Source of the DNA: Thiothrix phosphatis
Lineage (GTDB): Bacteria; Pseudomonadota; Gammaproteobacteria; Thiotrichales; Thiotrichaceae
NCBI RefSeq assembly: GCF_035668035.1
Contig: NZ_JAYMYJ010000030.1
Span: forward strand, 44,956-108,955
Direction of reading: 5' to 3'
Length of the DNA: 64,000 nucleotides
Shown piece by piece: positions 9,464 to 18,942 of the stretch; the first letter of the stretch is position 1; every line of letters begins with the position of its first letter. Position numbers and translations under genes: made by a program. Under the pieces are notes generated by a model that was given only the letters and a program-made list of their open reading frames with translations, ran no database searches and was not told the origin of the DNA.

Positions 9464-10266
9464 TTTTCAGCGCCGACATTGAAGACTGGCAACAATCCGT
9501 CTACGACTTCGACCGTGCAGTCAGCAACCGCGTGGTGCGCAACACCAGCCGCCTGCTTGACATCCTGGATGAACACGACGTGATAGGCACATTTTTTATA
9601 CAAGGGATGGTGGCGGAAAAATTCCCGAACCTAGTCAGGAGCATCGCCGACGCAGGGCATGAGCTGGCTTGCCATTCGCATAGCCACCGTATGCTTTACA
9701 ACCTGACGGAAGCGCAATTCCGCACAGAACTACGCCGCTCCATGGCTGCGCTGGAAGACATCAGCGGCTCCAAGGTGATCGGTTTCCGCGCCCCCACCTT
9801 CTCAGTGCGGGACGACATTCTCGATTGGTATTGCGCCGCCTTGCGGGAAGAAGGCGTCGTTTACGACTCTTCCATCATGATTGCCACGGTGCGCAGCTGC
9901 TACGGATTCACGGATGACGGCATCCTGCGACGCATTGCCGAACGCGGGCTGGATTCCTACCCCATGAGCGTCAGCCGGGTATTGGGCAAAAACATTCCCG
10001 TCCTGGGTGGAGGCTATTTCCGCATTTATCCCTATTGGCTTACCCAGTGGCTGGCGCGCAAGCTTGACCAAAACACCAGCATTTTCTACATGCATCCCTA
10101 TGAACTGGACACCAACGAATACCGGGAAGTCTCCCAACTGGTCGACATACCCACCAAAATGGCGGTGCATCAGTTTGCCCGCCGGGGCAGTGTGGAAGGA
10201 AAACTACGTAAGCTCTTGTTGGACTATCCGTTCAGTTCATTCCGGGACACTTATTACCCGGCCTGA
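9460..10266 (+). CDS. Polysaccharide deacetylase (NodB/CE4 fold, exosortase-locus type)
   Basis: Likely metal-dependent removal of N- or O-acetyl groups from the nascent polysaccharide. The 268-residue protein starts with SADIEDWQ, which supplies the acidic metal-site residues. It continues with TFFIQGMVAEKFPNLV and a histidine motif (ACHSHSHRML) and ends with a C-terminal region like DUF3473. This layout is the one seen in deacetylases accompanying FemAB and GT4 genes in XrtA/PEP-CTERM EPS loci. There is no signal peptide, consistent with a cytoplasmic role. The start overlaps the upstream GT4 stop by 4 nt. The 3' end overlaps the convergent GT2 gene by 13 nt. Confidence 0.87.
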   Translation: MIFSADIEDWQQSVYDFDRAVSNRVVRNTSRLLDILDEHDVIGTFFIQGMVAEKFPNLVRSIADAGHELACHSHSHRMLYNLTEAQFRTELRRSMAALEDISGSKVIGFRAPTFSVRDDILDWYCAALREEGVVYDSSIMIATVRSCYGFTDDGILRRIAERGLDSYPMSVSRVLGKNIPVLGGGYFRIYPYWLTQWLARKLDQNTSIFYMHPYELDTNEYREVSQLVDIPTKMAVHQFARRGSVEGKLRKLLLDYPFSSFRDTYYPA

Positions 10267-11198
10267 CTGCCCTTGTCCGCTAGGCGACGCCTGTCCAAAC
10301 AGAAACGGGCGTAGCCAAACGGCGTCATACCCAACACCAGCAGGCGTGGCAGCAAACCTTCGGCACTCAATGCAACATCCGGTTGCCGCTGCTGTGCATG
10401 GTGCTTGAAGCGCACAAAGCTCATCGCCACATCCAGCAAGCGCAGCGGCGCATACAGAAAGTAACGCGCCCCATGCTCCAACATCGATTTACACGCGATG
10501 GCATGGCCCAAGGCATGTTGGTCTGGCCGGGCGCGCGTCACCTGGTCTTCGCCATCGTGGTAGACGCGCAGCGCCTCGTTGACAAAGCGGGTTTTGTAAC
10601 GCTCCGAAATCCGCTCCCACACCACATTTTCCGGGATCAAACCCGCCACGCCTTCATGCTCAAACGGAAATTGCCGCAATACTTCAGTACGCTGGAACCC
10701 CCATTTTTCCCCACGCACCTTGTAACGGTAGCTCATTTCCACGCTGTCTGAATCAATCCAGCCACCCACAGGATCTGCTGGAAACAAGCTGCCGACAATC
10801 TCGCCCGATTCCTTTTCACACAACACGGTCACCGCGCTGAAGCCATTGCGTTGGTCGTCAGGAATGGCCTGCCAATGAAACAATAAGCGCTCCAACGCCT
10901 GTGGCTTGCAGGAATCATCGCTGTCCAGCGTCAGGAACAGCTCGCCTTGGGCAGCACCAATCCCCAGATTGTGCGCAACTTTCTTGTGTGCATTCTGCTG
11001 ATGAAGGTAACGGATAGGGAACGCCGCTTGCGCCTGCCAGCCCTCCACCCGTTCACGGGTGTTGTCAGTGGAGCCGTCATCCACAACCAACCATTCAAAA
11101 TCACGAAAAGTCTGCGCGCACAGGCTGTCATAAACCCGATGCAAGGTTTCCGCCCGATTGTAGGTTGGCGTAAAAACCGTAAATGTGTAGCGAAACAT
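10254..11198 (-). CDS. Glycosyltransferase family 2
   Basis: A GT-A fold inverting glycosyltransferase, 314 residues. The N-terminus (FTVFTPTYNRAETLHRVYDS) is the classical GT2 nucleotide-binding strand, followed by WLVVDDGSTDNT and the DXD-like LTLDSDDSC. It has no clear membrane segments, so it probably acts on a lipid-linked acceptor from the cytoplasmic side. It is the last gene of the minus-strand polysaccharide unit (about 10.25-20.67 kb), 18 nt after the GT4 gene. Donor and acceptor sugars cannot be predicted. Confidence 0.87.
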   Translation of the reverse strand: MFRYTFTVFTPTYNRAETLHRVYDSLCAQTFRDFEWLVVDDGSTDNTRERVEGWQAQAAFPIRYLHQQNAHKKVAHNLGIGAAQGELFLTLDSDDSCKPQALERLLFHWQAIPDDQRNGFSAVTVLCEKESGEIVGSLFPADPVGGWIDSDSVEMSYRYKVRGEKWGFQRTEVLRQFPFEHEGVAGLIPENVVWERISERYKTRFVNEALRVYHDGEDQVTRARPDQHALGHAIACKSMLEHGARYFLYAPLRLLDVAMSFVRFKHHAQQRQPDVALSAEGLLPRLLVLGMTPFGYARFCLDRRRLADKGSQAG

Positions 11199-11216
11199 GT
11201 GAGCCTCCGCTTTTGA

Positions 11217-12362
11217 TTATTGTAGTGAGGGTGTTGTCAGCGGCTTTTCCTGGAAAATAGACCGATACGTGTCGATAACCGCATCCAGATTATAGGTGTC
11301 CCGGATACGGGATTGCGCCGCCTGTCCACGCTGCTGGCGCTCTGTTGCGGGTAAAGCCAGCCATTGCGCCCAGGCCGCAGCCAATTGTGCGGGCGACTCC
11401 CGTGGCACAATCAAACCTGTGGAGCCAATGAATTCTGCAATGTCGCCGACATCCGTCGCCACGCACGGCACACCCGCCGCCATCGCTTCAGCCAGAAACA
11501 GTGGAAAAGCCTCGCACCGGGATGCAAGCGTCGCCACATCCATGGCGGCAATCAGGCGGCCTGCATCCTTACGCACACCCAACAACCGTACACTTTCCTG
11601 GCAACCTGCGGACTCCAACAACTCCGCCAAAACGGTGTTGTCCGTCCCCATCCCTTCACCCGCCAGCAGGAAACAGGCTTTGTTTCCGCCCTGTACAAAC
11701 AGGCGGATAGCTTCCACCAGGTTGGGAATGTCTTTTTCAGGCACAAAACGGGTCAAACTGCCAATAATTGGCGTTTCATCCGCAACACCCAACTCGGCGC
11801 GCAAGTCCTCCCGCACATCAGCAGAAAGATGTGTCCGCGCAGCAATGCCATTGGCGACCACCAACGAACGCCCGCTGGCATAACCCAACTCACGATGACG
11901 TTGCTGGCTGCGTCTGGACACATACAAAATCCTGTCGGGAAAGCGGGATAACCACTGCCCCAACCGCAGTACCAGCGCATGTTGCATGCGTTCGGCAGTG
12001 GCAGCCTCCGGAGTATGGTGCATCCCCCACAACAACAAAGGCCGACACCCGGCAAACAGCCACGCCAACACCGCCGCCAGGTTGCCATGATGCATCCAGC
12101 CATGGATGATATCCGGCCTGATGTCACGCACCAGACGCCATAAGCGTAATGGTGCCGCCAACATCCCCTTCCAGTGGTTGAGCTGCAATTCGTATACAGG
12201 TATCCCCGCTTGCGCAAATTGTCCCTGAACGCCATCCACCGGGCGCAGGGCAAGCACAAACGGCTTGTATTCCGTACTGAGCGGGGAAGCCACCAGATTC
12301 AGCAGCGCTTTTTGCGCCCCACCGACACTCAATGAAGTGATGACATACAGCACCTTGCTCAT
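11217..12362 (-). CDS. Glycosyltransferase family 4
   Basis: A GT-B glycosyltransferase of 381 residues. The N-terminus (MSKVLYVITSLSVGGAQKAL) has the GGAQ motif typical of GT4 acceptor domains. The C-terminal domain has IGSLTRFVPEKDIPNLVEA and the E-X7-E region EAFPLFLAEAMAAG. The chosen start at 12362 overlaps the stop of the flippase gene by 4 nt (ATGA). A longer reading frame to 12638 only runs antiframe through the flippase gene. The overlap implies translational coupling within a biosynthetic operon. Confidence 0.88.
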   Translation of the reverse strand: MSKVLYVITSLSVGGAQKALLNLVASPLSTEYKPFVLALRPVDGVQGQFAQAGIPVYELQLNHWKGMLAAPLRLWRLVRDIRPDIIHGWMHHGNLAAVLAWLFAGCRPLLLWGMHHTPEAATAERMQHALVLRLGQWLSRFPDRILYVSRRSQQRHRELGYASGRSLVVANGIAARTHLSADVREDLRAELGVADETPIIGSLTRFVPEKDIPNLVEAIRLFVQGGNKACFLLAGEGMGTDNTVLAELLESAGCQESVRLLGVRKDAGRLIAAMDVATLASRCEAFPLFLAEAMAAGVPCVATDVGDIAEFIGSTGLIVPRESPAQLAAAWAQWLALPATERQQRGQAAQSRIRDTYNLDAVIDTYRSIFQEKPLTTPSLQ

Positions 12363-13807
12363 GGCGCACACACCCGCTGACGCCGTTCGGCCAAGGAAGC
12401 CACCGCCATCCTTGCATACTGGCGGATATTGCCGATGTTGAACAGCAACACCACCACTGCATACACCAGGACGCCGACCGTGACGCGAATCACAACACTT
12501 AACACGCCACCCATATCCGGCGCTTGCTCCATCAGCAGCAGCATAATGCCCGACGCCAGCAGGATTTTGCCAAGTTCCGACCAGGGAATAATGAGCCTGA
12601 AACCCTTGCTCCCCAGAAAATAGCCATATACCAAGCACAGCAAGTAGGAAATGATTGAGCCGCCAATCGCCCCCATTGCACCAAACCGAGGGATCAGAGC
12701 AGTGTTCAGGAGCAGGTTAAGACCGGCTGCAACCGCCACCACTTTCACTGCATCACCTGTGCGCTTGCCCAACTGGAAAGACAACGACACATAAAACAGG
12801 TACAGGCAGTGCTCCAGCACCGCGATGCCGATCCACGGCAACAGTTGCAAAGAGGCCTGCACAAACTCTGGCCCGATCAACAAGGGGATGAACGCATGGC
12901 TGATGCCAATCAGGCCGAAAATGGACGGTACGGCGACCCCCATCAACAGCATGAAATATTGCTTCAGTTTTTCTTCCGCCTGCGCCTGACCCTCATGCTC
13001 CAGCGTGTGGATGACGACCGGATAGGCCGCCAGATTCAGCGAACTGGTCAACATCATGATGATCTGATGCGGCACATTGTAAGCGACGGCATATTGCCCC
13101 GCTTCCGAATAACCCGCCAATGCACTGAGCAGCAAGCGGTCAGACGTAAAAATCACATCCAGCAACACAAATGAAAGGCTCAACGGCAAACCGTAGAGCA
13201 GGATTTTTCTAAGGATGGCGAAATCAACCTCACGCCACTTCAGCAGCAGATAACGCCAGACGCCACCAAAAAACAACAAGGTCAGGAATATGCCCAGGGT
13301 CACCCCGCCCATTGCGCCGACCCAGGAATAGCCCATCCATACCAACAGCAACCCAATGGCCAACGTCAGCAAAGTACGGGTCAACTCCGCCAAAAAATAC
13401 TGCTGCACCTTTAGCGTAATGGAGTTAACCCGCTGGTAGGACTCGTACAAAGCCGTACTGACAAACAACAGAAAAAACGAACCTGCGATCAGGCCGTGCC
13501 CCTGCAACAGGGCGTAGCCCGCCGCCAGCAACCCCACTATCCCCGCAATCACCACGACCGAGAAGCTGATCAGGCGCTGCACGGATTCGGCAGACACATC
13601 CTGCGCATTCCAGAAACGCATGATCCCCACATACAACCAACCGAACAGAAAGCCATTCATGCTCGAAACCAGCACCAGCAAAGTCGTGTAAACGCCGTAT
13701 TCTTCAGTGCTTAACCAGCGGGTATAGGCGGCAACGGAAACAAAGCTCGCCAAAGCGGGAGCAACCTTCGCCAGCAGGTAAACCAGACCATGCTTAACGT
13801 ACATCAC
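12359..13807 (-). CDS. Polysaccharide flippase (Wzx/MATE-like, MOP superfamily)
   Basis: An integral membrane protein of 482 residues built of many hydrophobic segments, with the N-terminal pattern of oligosaccharide flippases (LVYLLAKVAPALASFVSVAA, then TRWLSTEEYGVYTT). It presumably moves the undecaprenyl-linked repeat unit across the inner membrane for polymerisation. It sits between glycosyltransferase genes and upstream of a coupled GT4 gene. A second ATG lies at 13804. Substrate specificity is not predictable. Confidence 0.87.
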   Translation of the reverse strand: MMYVKHGLVYLLAKVAPALASFVSVAAYTRWLSTEEYGVYTTLLVLVSSMNGFLFGWLYVGIMRFWNAQDVSAESVQRLISFSVVVIAGIVGLLAAGYALLQGHGLIAGSFFLLFVSTALYESYQRVNSITLKVQQYFLAELTRTLLTLAIGLLLVWMGYSWVGAMGGVTLGIFLTLLFFGGVWRYLLLKWREVDFAILRKILLYGLPLSLSFVLLDVIFTSDRLLLSALAGYSEAGQYAVAYNVPHQIIMMLTSSLNLAAYPVVIHTLEHEGQAQAEEKLKQYFMLLMGVAVPSIFGLIGISHAFIPLLIGPEFVQASLQLLPWIGIAVLEHCLYLFYVSLSFQLGKRTGDAVKVVAVAAGLNLLLNTALIPRFGAMGAIGGSIISYLLCLVYGYFLGSKGFRLIIPWSELGKILLASGIMLLLMEQAPDMGGVLSVVIRVTVGVLVYAVVVLLFNIGNIRQYARMAVASLAERRQRVCAP

Positions 13808-13814
13808 CTATCCC

Positions 13815-14885
13815 TCAAACTGCCAACCATGCATCGGCGACGGCAGCAATATCATTGCTGTTTACCGATTCTTTCGCCTGATGCCGCATCTTCTCCCGCA
13901 TTGCCGTATTCAGGAACATTTCATCAATGCCCGCAGCCAGCGCATCCACCTGCCCCCTTTCAACCAGCAGGCCATTTTCACCAGAACGGATGATCTCCCG
14001 CGGGCCTGTCGGGCAATCTGTTGACACAATCGGGCAACCCAGCGCCAGGGCTTCAATCAACACCAGCGGATAACCTTCGTAATCACTGCTCATGACCTGA
14101 AATTCGGCTTTTGCCATGTACTTATAGGGGTTCACCTCAAATCCAGCCAGAATTACCCGCTCCTGTATGCCTAACGCAGCAATTTGCTGCTCAAGCAATT
14201 CACGTTGGCTGCCTTTGCCAACAATGACCAGCTTGCATTCCTGTTGCACTTGGCTGCGCGCATAAGCTTCAATCAGCAAATCAAAACGCTTTTGCCGTTC
14301 CAATCGGCCAACCGCCAAGATAAAACGCCCTTCAAATGCAATTGGCTCCCGCGCTTTTTCATTGATCAGCCGAATATTCACGGGATTATAAATGCACCGG
14401 ACATTTCCCAGATGCGCGCGCTCAACCAACAAATCCTTCATTTGCCGGGAAACTGTAATCACCCGTTTGGCGCGTGGGTAAAACCACCTCACAGCCCGCC
14501 ATTCATGGCGAGTCATCTTATCAGGGTCAAGGTGCATGGATAGGACGGCATCACGGCTGGCCAATGCGCACGGCACATTGGAGGCCTCCAGAAATGAAAA
14601 AATATGATCGAACTTTTCTTGCTGAAAGACCTTCCTGAAATACCATGCGCGTTTGAGCAGGGTAAACACTTGCCTCGGCAGACCGCCTGCCCGGCTGGGC
14701 AAATGCAGATGTATGGTTCGGCCAGGGTACGAAAAACGCGGAATGTCGCCATACTCTTCGAATTTTATTACGGTGACGTCATGATTCCTGGAATAAAACT
14801 CTTCGGCCAAATCAGCCGCGACCTTTTCTGCGCCACCTGGAGCCGCCATATCTGCAATGACGATAGCAATTTTCTTTGTTGACAC
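13815..14885 (-). CDS. Glycosyltransferase family 4
   Basis: A 356-residue GT-B enzyme. The N-terminal IAIVIADMAAPGGAEKVAAD gives the GGAEKV acceptor-side motif. The donor domain has LAVGRLERQKRFDLLIEAYA and EGYPLVLIEALALGCPIVST. It is clearly paralogous to the GT4 at 17869-18930 (shared GGAEKV start and STDCxTGPREII segment), suggesting duplication within the locus. It is 7 nt upstream of the flippase gene on the same strand. Confidence 0.88.
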   Translation of the reverse strand: MSTKKIAIVIADMAAPGGAEKVAADLAEEFYSRNHDVTVIKFEEYGDIPRFSYPGRTIHLHLPSRAGGLPRQVFTLLKRAWYFRKVFQQEKFDHIFSFLEASNVPCALASRDAVLSMHLDPDKMTRHEWRAVRWFYPRAKRVITVSRQMKDLLVERAHLGNVRCIYNPVNIRLINEKAREPIAFEGRFILAVGRLERQKRFDLLIEAYARSQVQQECKLVIVGKGSQRELLEQQIAALGIQERVILAGFEVNPYKYMAKAEFQVMSSDYEGYPLVLIEALALGCPIVSTDCPTGPREIIRSGENGLLVERGQVDALAAGIDEMFLNTAMREKMRHQAKESVNSNDIAAVADAWLAV

Positions 14886-14894
14886 AGGAATACC

Positions 14895-16079
14895 CTATTT
14901 TTTAATCAGTTTACTGGAGGAATTTTTTATAGTTGATATTAATACCGGCAATGAATAGGCGAACCAAACTTGCATACGGTCATGAATTGTTAATGACATT
15001 TGCCCTAAAAAGATAATGCCCAACATTGATAGCATGAGCAACCGTTCCAATGGGGGAAGTGAAAAGGCATAAACAAATGAAGCCACTATGACGCTACCAT
15101 ACAGCAACACACCAATAATCCCTTGCTCCGCTGCAATTGAAACAAAACTGTTATGAGCCGTATATTTCACATTATATTGATTAATTACCCTTCTGAATGA
15201 ACTTAAACCATGCCCGACCACTGGGCTATGCTTCCATTCTTCATAGGCGTAGCCCCATATTACACTACGTTCATTTAATGTCCCTTCCGAAATTTCTTTA
15301 CCGGTCGAAAATATACGCTCAATGGTTTGCTGAGGAATAACATTCGCAGCAATCACCAATACGCTGATGAGCGTCACGCCAGCAATGGCTTTACCCATGA
15401 CGCCAGAGTTCTTGACTAAAGGCCATAAACCTGTGAGCCCAAGCATCATGGTGACTGCGCCAGTACGTGATCCGGTAATCAGGATAGTAAACATCGCCAT
15501 TGGCAAATACAGCACAGCCACTCCCCGTAATACCCAGTGGCGTGCAACCGTAAACAGATAAATGGCCAGTGGCATAGCCATCGCCAGTTTTACCGCAACC
15601 TCATTGGCGTCGAAATCCTTGATTTCCTGCCTGACCGTATTCCCCCCGATTTGGTAATCCTTCACCATCAGATAAACCAGCCACAAATCACCCAGAATAA
15701 AAGCCAGATACAACATCTGGAGATGTTTCTCCGTTTTGGCGAGCTGAAACAGCAACAGGGTAATCATCAACACATACAGATTACCCTTGATCGCCTGTTG
15801 GTAGCCACCGACTGCCTCTTCGCTTTCGTAAGGGATCGGCATCGCCGACCAGGTGTAGGACAGGATCACCCAAGCCACATACAACAACACCGGAATGTGC
15901 AGCGCAGGCACTGCGGACAATTCCGCCCCCATCACTATCAGCACAAACATCAGGCCAAACGCCATCAACCCGGCAATCTTGACCAGCGACATGCCAGCGA
16001 CATCAACAGCCCCGTCTGTCGGCAATGCAAACACCAACATCATCAAGAAAAAAATGGCGATATTCCTGAGCGTGTTCAT
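14895..16079 (-). CDS. O-antigen ligase / polymerase family membrane protein (Wzy-like)
   Basis: A 394-residue polytopic membrane protein. The central loop contains the Wzy_C/O-antigen-ligase signature around YTAHNSFVSIAAEQGIIG, with the conserved HNS preceded by GHGLSSFRRVINQYNV. It should polymerise repeat units or ligate the finished glycan. Sequence alone does not separate Wzy from WaaL, and the Wzx/BY-kinase context favours a polymerase. Its GC content appears lower than its neighbours, as is common for wzy genes. The start overlaps the stop of the DUF4091 gene by 4 nt. Confidence 0.8.
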   Translation of the reverse strand: MNTLRNIAIFFLMMLVFALPTDGAVDVAGMSLVKIAGLMAFGLMFVLIVMGAELSAVPALHIPVLLYVAWVILSYTWSAMPIPYESEEAVGGYQQAIKGNLYVLMITLLLFQLAKTEKHLQMLYLAFILGDLWLVYLMVKDYQIGGNTVRQEIKDFDANEVAVKLAMAMPLAIYLFTVARHWVLRGVAVLYLPMAMFTILITGSRTGAVTMMLGLTGLWPLVKNSGVMGKAIAGVTLISVLVIAANVIPQQTIERIFSTGKEISEGTLNERSVIWGYAYEEWKHSPVVGHGLSSFRRVINQYNVKYTAHNSFVSIAAEQGIIGVLLYGSVIVASFVYAFSLPPLERLLMLSMLGIIFLGQMSLTIHDRMQVWFAYSLPVLISTIKNSSSKLIKK

Positions 16080-17884
16080 TGGCTCCGCCCTTGCTGTTGG
16101 TGGGTCTGCGCCAATGCTTCCAGCTTCTCGCCAAGCGCCTGCCGTACCTGCATCAATAACACCGGATCATTGTCCCAGTCGCCAAAATTGCGGGCGATGC
16201 GACCAAGTTGCTGATCCACAAACGCCTTTTCCCCCGCCTGCAGCAACAGGTCGATGTACATGTAATCTTCCACGGATTCACGTATCCATTTCAGGCGCAA
16301 GGAAGCCACCGGCCCATCAAAGCCAAACTGCTCCTTATGCGCCGGGTAAACCAGCAACCCATCGCCATTGAAACGGATGCCGGGCGGATCAGTGCTGACA
16401 AAACTGGCGGCGTCATTCCAAACATCCGCGCCATCGAACCATGACAGCGTGTCCCAATAACCCAACCCGGTCACGCCATAGCGATGCAGCAGCCAAGCAG
16501 GAATCCGGTAATTGATGGCAGGAAAATCCAGTTGCCAGACAGGTGGGTAGCTTCCCTTCAACACATCGGCCTTGGGGTTAAGCTTTTTATATTCAGGGAA
16601 ATCCAGCACCAGAGCCGTATACGCCCAGACCTCCTCACCTGCCGCCAACCGCTGGCCAACGGTATTCTTGCCGAGATAATCCACATCCCGCCATAGGTCG
16701 TAAAATTTAGGAATCCAGACATCCACTTTGCCTGTCAGGCTACCAAGTTCAGGTTTCTCATTCAGCGGCGGCTCACTGACCTGAAAACGGATTTTCTCCC
16801 CCACCTCATCGAAAAAATCACCCCAACGGCGGGCGTACTGATAAGCCTCCCGAGTGTCAGGCTCATCCACGAATGATGGGTCGGTATAACAACGCCCATG
16901 CCCTGCATGTTGCCCACACCAAGCGGCGTACTCGCGGATAAACTGCTGGGCTTTTTGCCGATCCTTGCCTAATGGATCAGCAAACGGATAACTATCCGCA
17001 AACACATAGGTATAAGCGGAAGCATGTTTATCCTGCATGTAATGCCGCATGTTGTCCGTCACAGTCCCCAAACCGGCGAACTGGCGATCAAAATCCGGCC
17101 TGCCTGCTTCATCAGCTTCAGGAGCCGCATCCCAGAAGCTTTCCGGCGACAGATGATGATCCAGCAGGAAATCGTTATAAGCCCTCACCAGACGGTTATC
17201 CGCAACGGATTCGCCGGTGCGTTCAAAGCCATACACATCCGCCACCCGGTAACCATTCGTACCGAATACGGTGCGTAGTGGAGAGCGTTCCGGCAGCGTG
17301 AAATTCCAGACTTTCAGGGTCACTGGCAATTCCTGCGCGGCTTCGCCGTCAGCCGTGACAGTGACCACGCCGCTGTAAACACCGGGCTTCGTATCCTGGG
17401 GTACATAGACATCCACCCATACCGGCAAATTTTCCCCAGCCGTCAGGTTTTGCGGAAACGCACGGTAAGCTGTCGCCACGTCCTTGGCCGGATTATCCGC
17501 AGGCAAAAGAATATCCGGCCAGGATTGCGGGGCGTAAGGCGAAGAAGGGGATGGCGTGCTGACCTTGACATAACGCTCCCGGAACACCTGCAAACCATCA
17601 ATCACGTCCCCCGCCGCATTGCGCAACGCCGAAACCTTGGCCTGGACATTCGCCGCGCCGCCGTCACCCGCCGTAATGACGAACTGGAAACCTTCATACT
17701 CATTGCGGGCGGCAAACAACTCCACCCTTTTACCACCCGTCACTGCCTCAAAACGGGAAAACCGCTCCAGCACCCCAATCGACCGGACTTGCAAACCGGC
17801 TACTGGCGGCGGCTTTGGGGAACAACCGTCCAAACCCAGCAGCACCAAGCAGCAACATATCCAACGCATCAAAGGGCGAGCCAT
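16076..17884 (-). CDS. DUF4091-type lipoprotein, putative glycoside-hydrolase-like
   Basis: A 602-residue secreted lipoprotein. The signal peptide ends in a lipobox (LGLDGC) near residue 21, followed by a Pro-rich linker. The body has the features of the DUF4091/glycoside-hydrolase-like family: an N-terminal beta-sandwich (FAARNEYEGFQFVI, with a PVWVDVYVPQDTKPGVYSG segment), then a barrel-like region with GLGYWDTLSWFDG and RLKWIRESVEDYMYIDLL. It may trim, bind or modify the exported polysaccharide in the periplasm or outer membrane, but this is inferred from location. It overlaps its neighbours on both sides, so it belongs to the operon. An alternative start at 17869 would shorten the signal peptide by five residues. 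Confidence 0.72.
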   Translation of the reverse strand: MARPLMRWICCCLVLLGLDGCSPKPPPVAGLQVRSIGVLERFSRFEAVTGGKRVELFAARNEYEGFQFVITAGDGGAANVQAKVSALRNAAGDVIDGLQVFRERYVKVSTPSPSSPYAPQSWPDILLPADNPAKDVATAYRAFPQNLTAGENLPVWVDVYVPQDTKPGVYSGVVTVTADGEAAQELPVTLKVWNFTLPERSPLRTVFGTNGYRVADVYGFERTGESVADNRLVRAYNDFLLDHHLSPESFWDAAPEADEAGRPDFDRQFAGLGTVTDNMRHYMQDKHASAYTYVFADSYPFADPLGKDRQKAQQFIREYAAWCGQHAGHGRCYTDPSFVDEPDTREAYQYARRWGDFFDEVGEKIRFQVSEPPLNEKPELGSLTGKVDVWIPKFYDLWRDVDYLGKNTVGQRLAAGEEVWAYTALVLDFPEYKKLNPKADVLKGSYPPVWQLDFPAINYRIPAWLLHRYGVTGLGYWDTLSWFDGADVWNDAASFVSTDPPGIRFNGDGLLVYPAHKEQFGFDGPVASLRLKWIRESVEDYMYIDLLLQAGEKAFVDQQLGRIARNFGDWDNDPVLLMQVRQALGEKLEALAQTHQQQGRSQ

Positions 17885-18930
17885 TGTTCCGCCACCTTTT
17901 CAATATCCAGGTATTCGACCGAAGCCGCCGCATTTTGCTGAAGGCGCGCATGCAGCGCCACATCCAAGCACAAACGATCCAGTGCCGCCGACATGGCCTC
18001 CCGGTCATCAGAAGGCGTCAGCAGTCCATTGCTATCATGCTGGATGATTTCCCTCGGCCCAGTCTCGCAATCCGTGGAGATTACCGGACGCCCCAGCCCC
18101 AGCGCCTCAATCAGGATTACGGGAAAACCTTCATGCAAACTGGACATCGCCAAACAATGGGCATTGGCAATGTACGGGTAAGGGTTGCGCATAAAGCCAG
18201 GCAGGATGACCTGTTTTTCCAGACCCTGCGCCTTGACTTGCTGCTCCAAGACAGGACGCCCACCACCTTCACCAAGGATCAGCAACTTGAAATCCTCCCG
18301 AATCCCGGCGGCGGCATAAGCGTCAATCAACATGGAAAAATTCTTTTCGGGACTGAGCCGTCCAGCCGCCACAATATATTGGCCGTCAATATGCACAGCA
18401 GGGCGTTCTTTAGCCAATTCACGGATGCGGTTCAGGTTGACAGGATTGTATAGGCAAGTGATGTTTTGCAGGCCAAGACGTTGTTGGAAAATACGCATTC
18501 CATCCTGGGAAACGGCCACCACCATTTTAGCCCTTGGATACAACCATTTGGCGAATAGCCAATCCAATTGGGAAAAGTTTCGATCAGGATTGCAATGGTT
18601 GGCGGCAATCGTCCGACGGCTCGCGAGGATGGACGGAAAGTTCGCATGCTCCATCACGCTGATAATGACATCGAAACGCTTTGCCTGGAAAATCCGTTTG
18701 AGCTGGCCTGAACGCTCCAGAAAGTTCAATGTTTTGGCGACAAAGCCACTCTTGGACGGGCAACGGAGATCAATCAATTCACCTGCATATGGATAATACA
18801 TGCGGCTCCCATCAAACAGGATCAGCGTGACATCATGTTGTTTCGCAAATTGGAACGAAAGGTCGGAGACAACTTTCTCCGCGCCGCCCATTCCCAGCGA
18901 ATACACTATCAAAGCAATTTTCTTACGCAT
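17869..18930 (-). CDS. Glycosyltransferase family 4
   Basis: A 353-residue GT-B glycosyltransferase. MRKKIALIVYSLGMGGAEKV gives the acceptor-domain GGAEKV. The donor half shows AAGRLSPEKNFSMLIDAYA and EGFPVILIEALGLGRPVIST. It is closely similar to the GT4 at 13815-14885, with the same STDCxTGPREII segment. It ends overlapping the DUF4091 start by 16 nt and begins 12 nt after the beta-propeller gene. Linkage specificity is unknown. Confidence 0.88.
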   Translation of the reverse strand: MRKKIALIVYSLGMGGAEKVVSDLSFQFAKQHDVTLILFDGSRMYYPYAGELIDLRCPSKSGFVAKTLNFLERSGQLKRIFQAKRFDVIISVMEHANFPSILASRRTIAANHCNPDRNFSQLDWLFAKWLYPRAKMVVAVSQDGMRIFQQRLGLQNITCLYNPVNLNRIRELAKERPAVHIDGQYIVAAGRLSPEKNFSMLIDAYAAAGIREDFKLLILGEGGGRPVLEQQVKAQGLEKQVILPGFMRNPYPYIANAHCLAMSSLHEGFPVILIEALGLGRPVISTDCETGPREIIQHDSNGLLTPSDDREAMSAALDRLCLDVALHARLQQNAAASVEYLDIEKVAEQWLAL

Positions 18931-18942
18931 TGTCGTTGCTAA

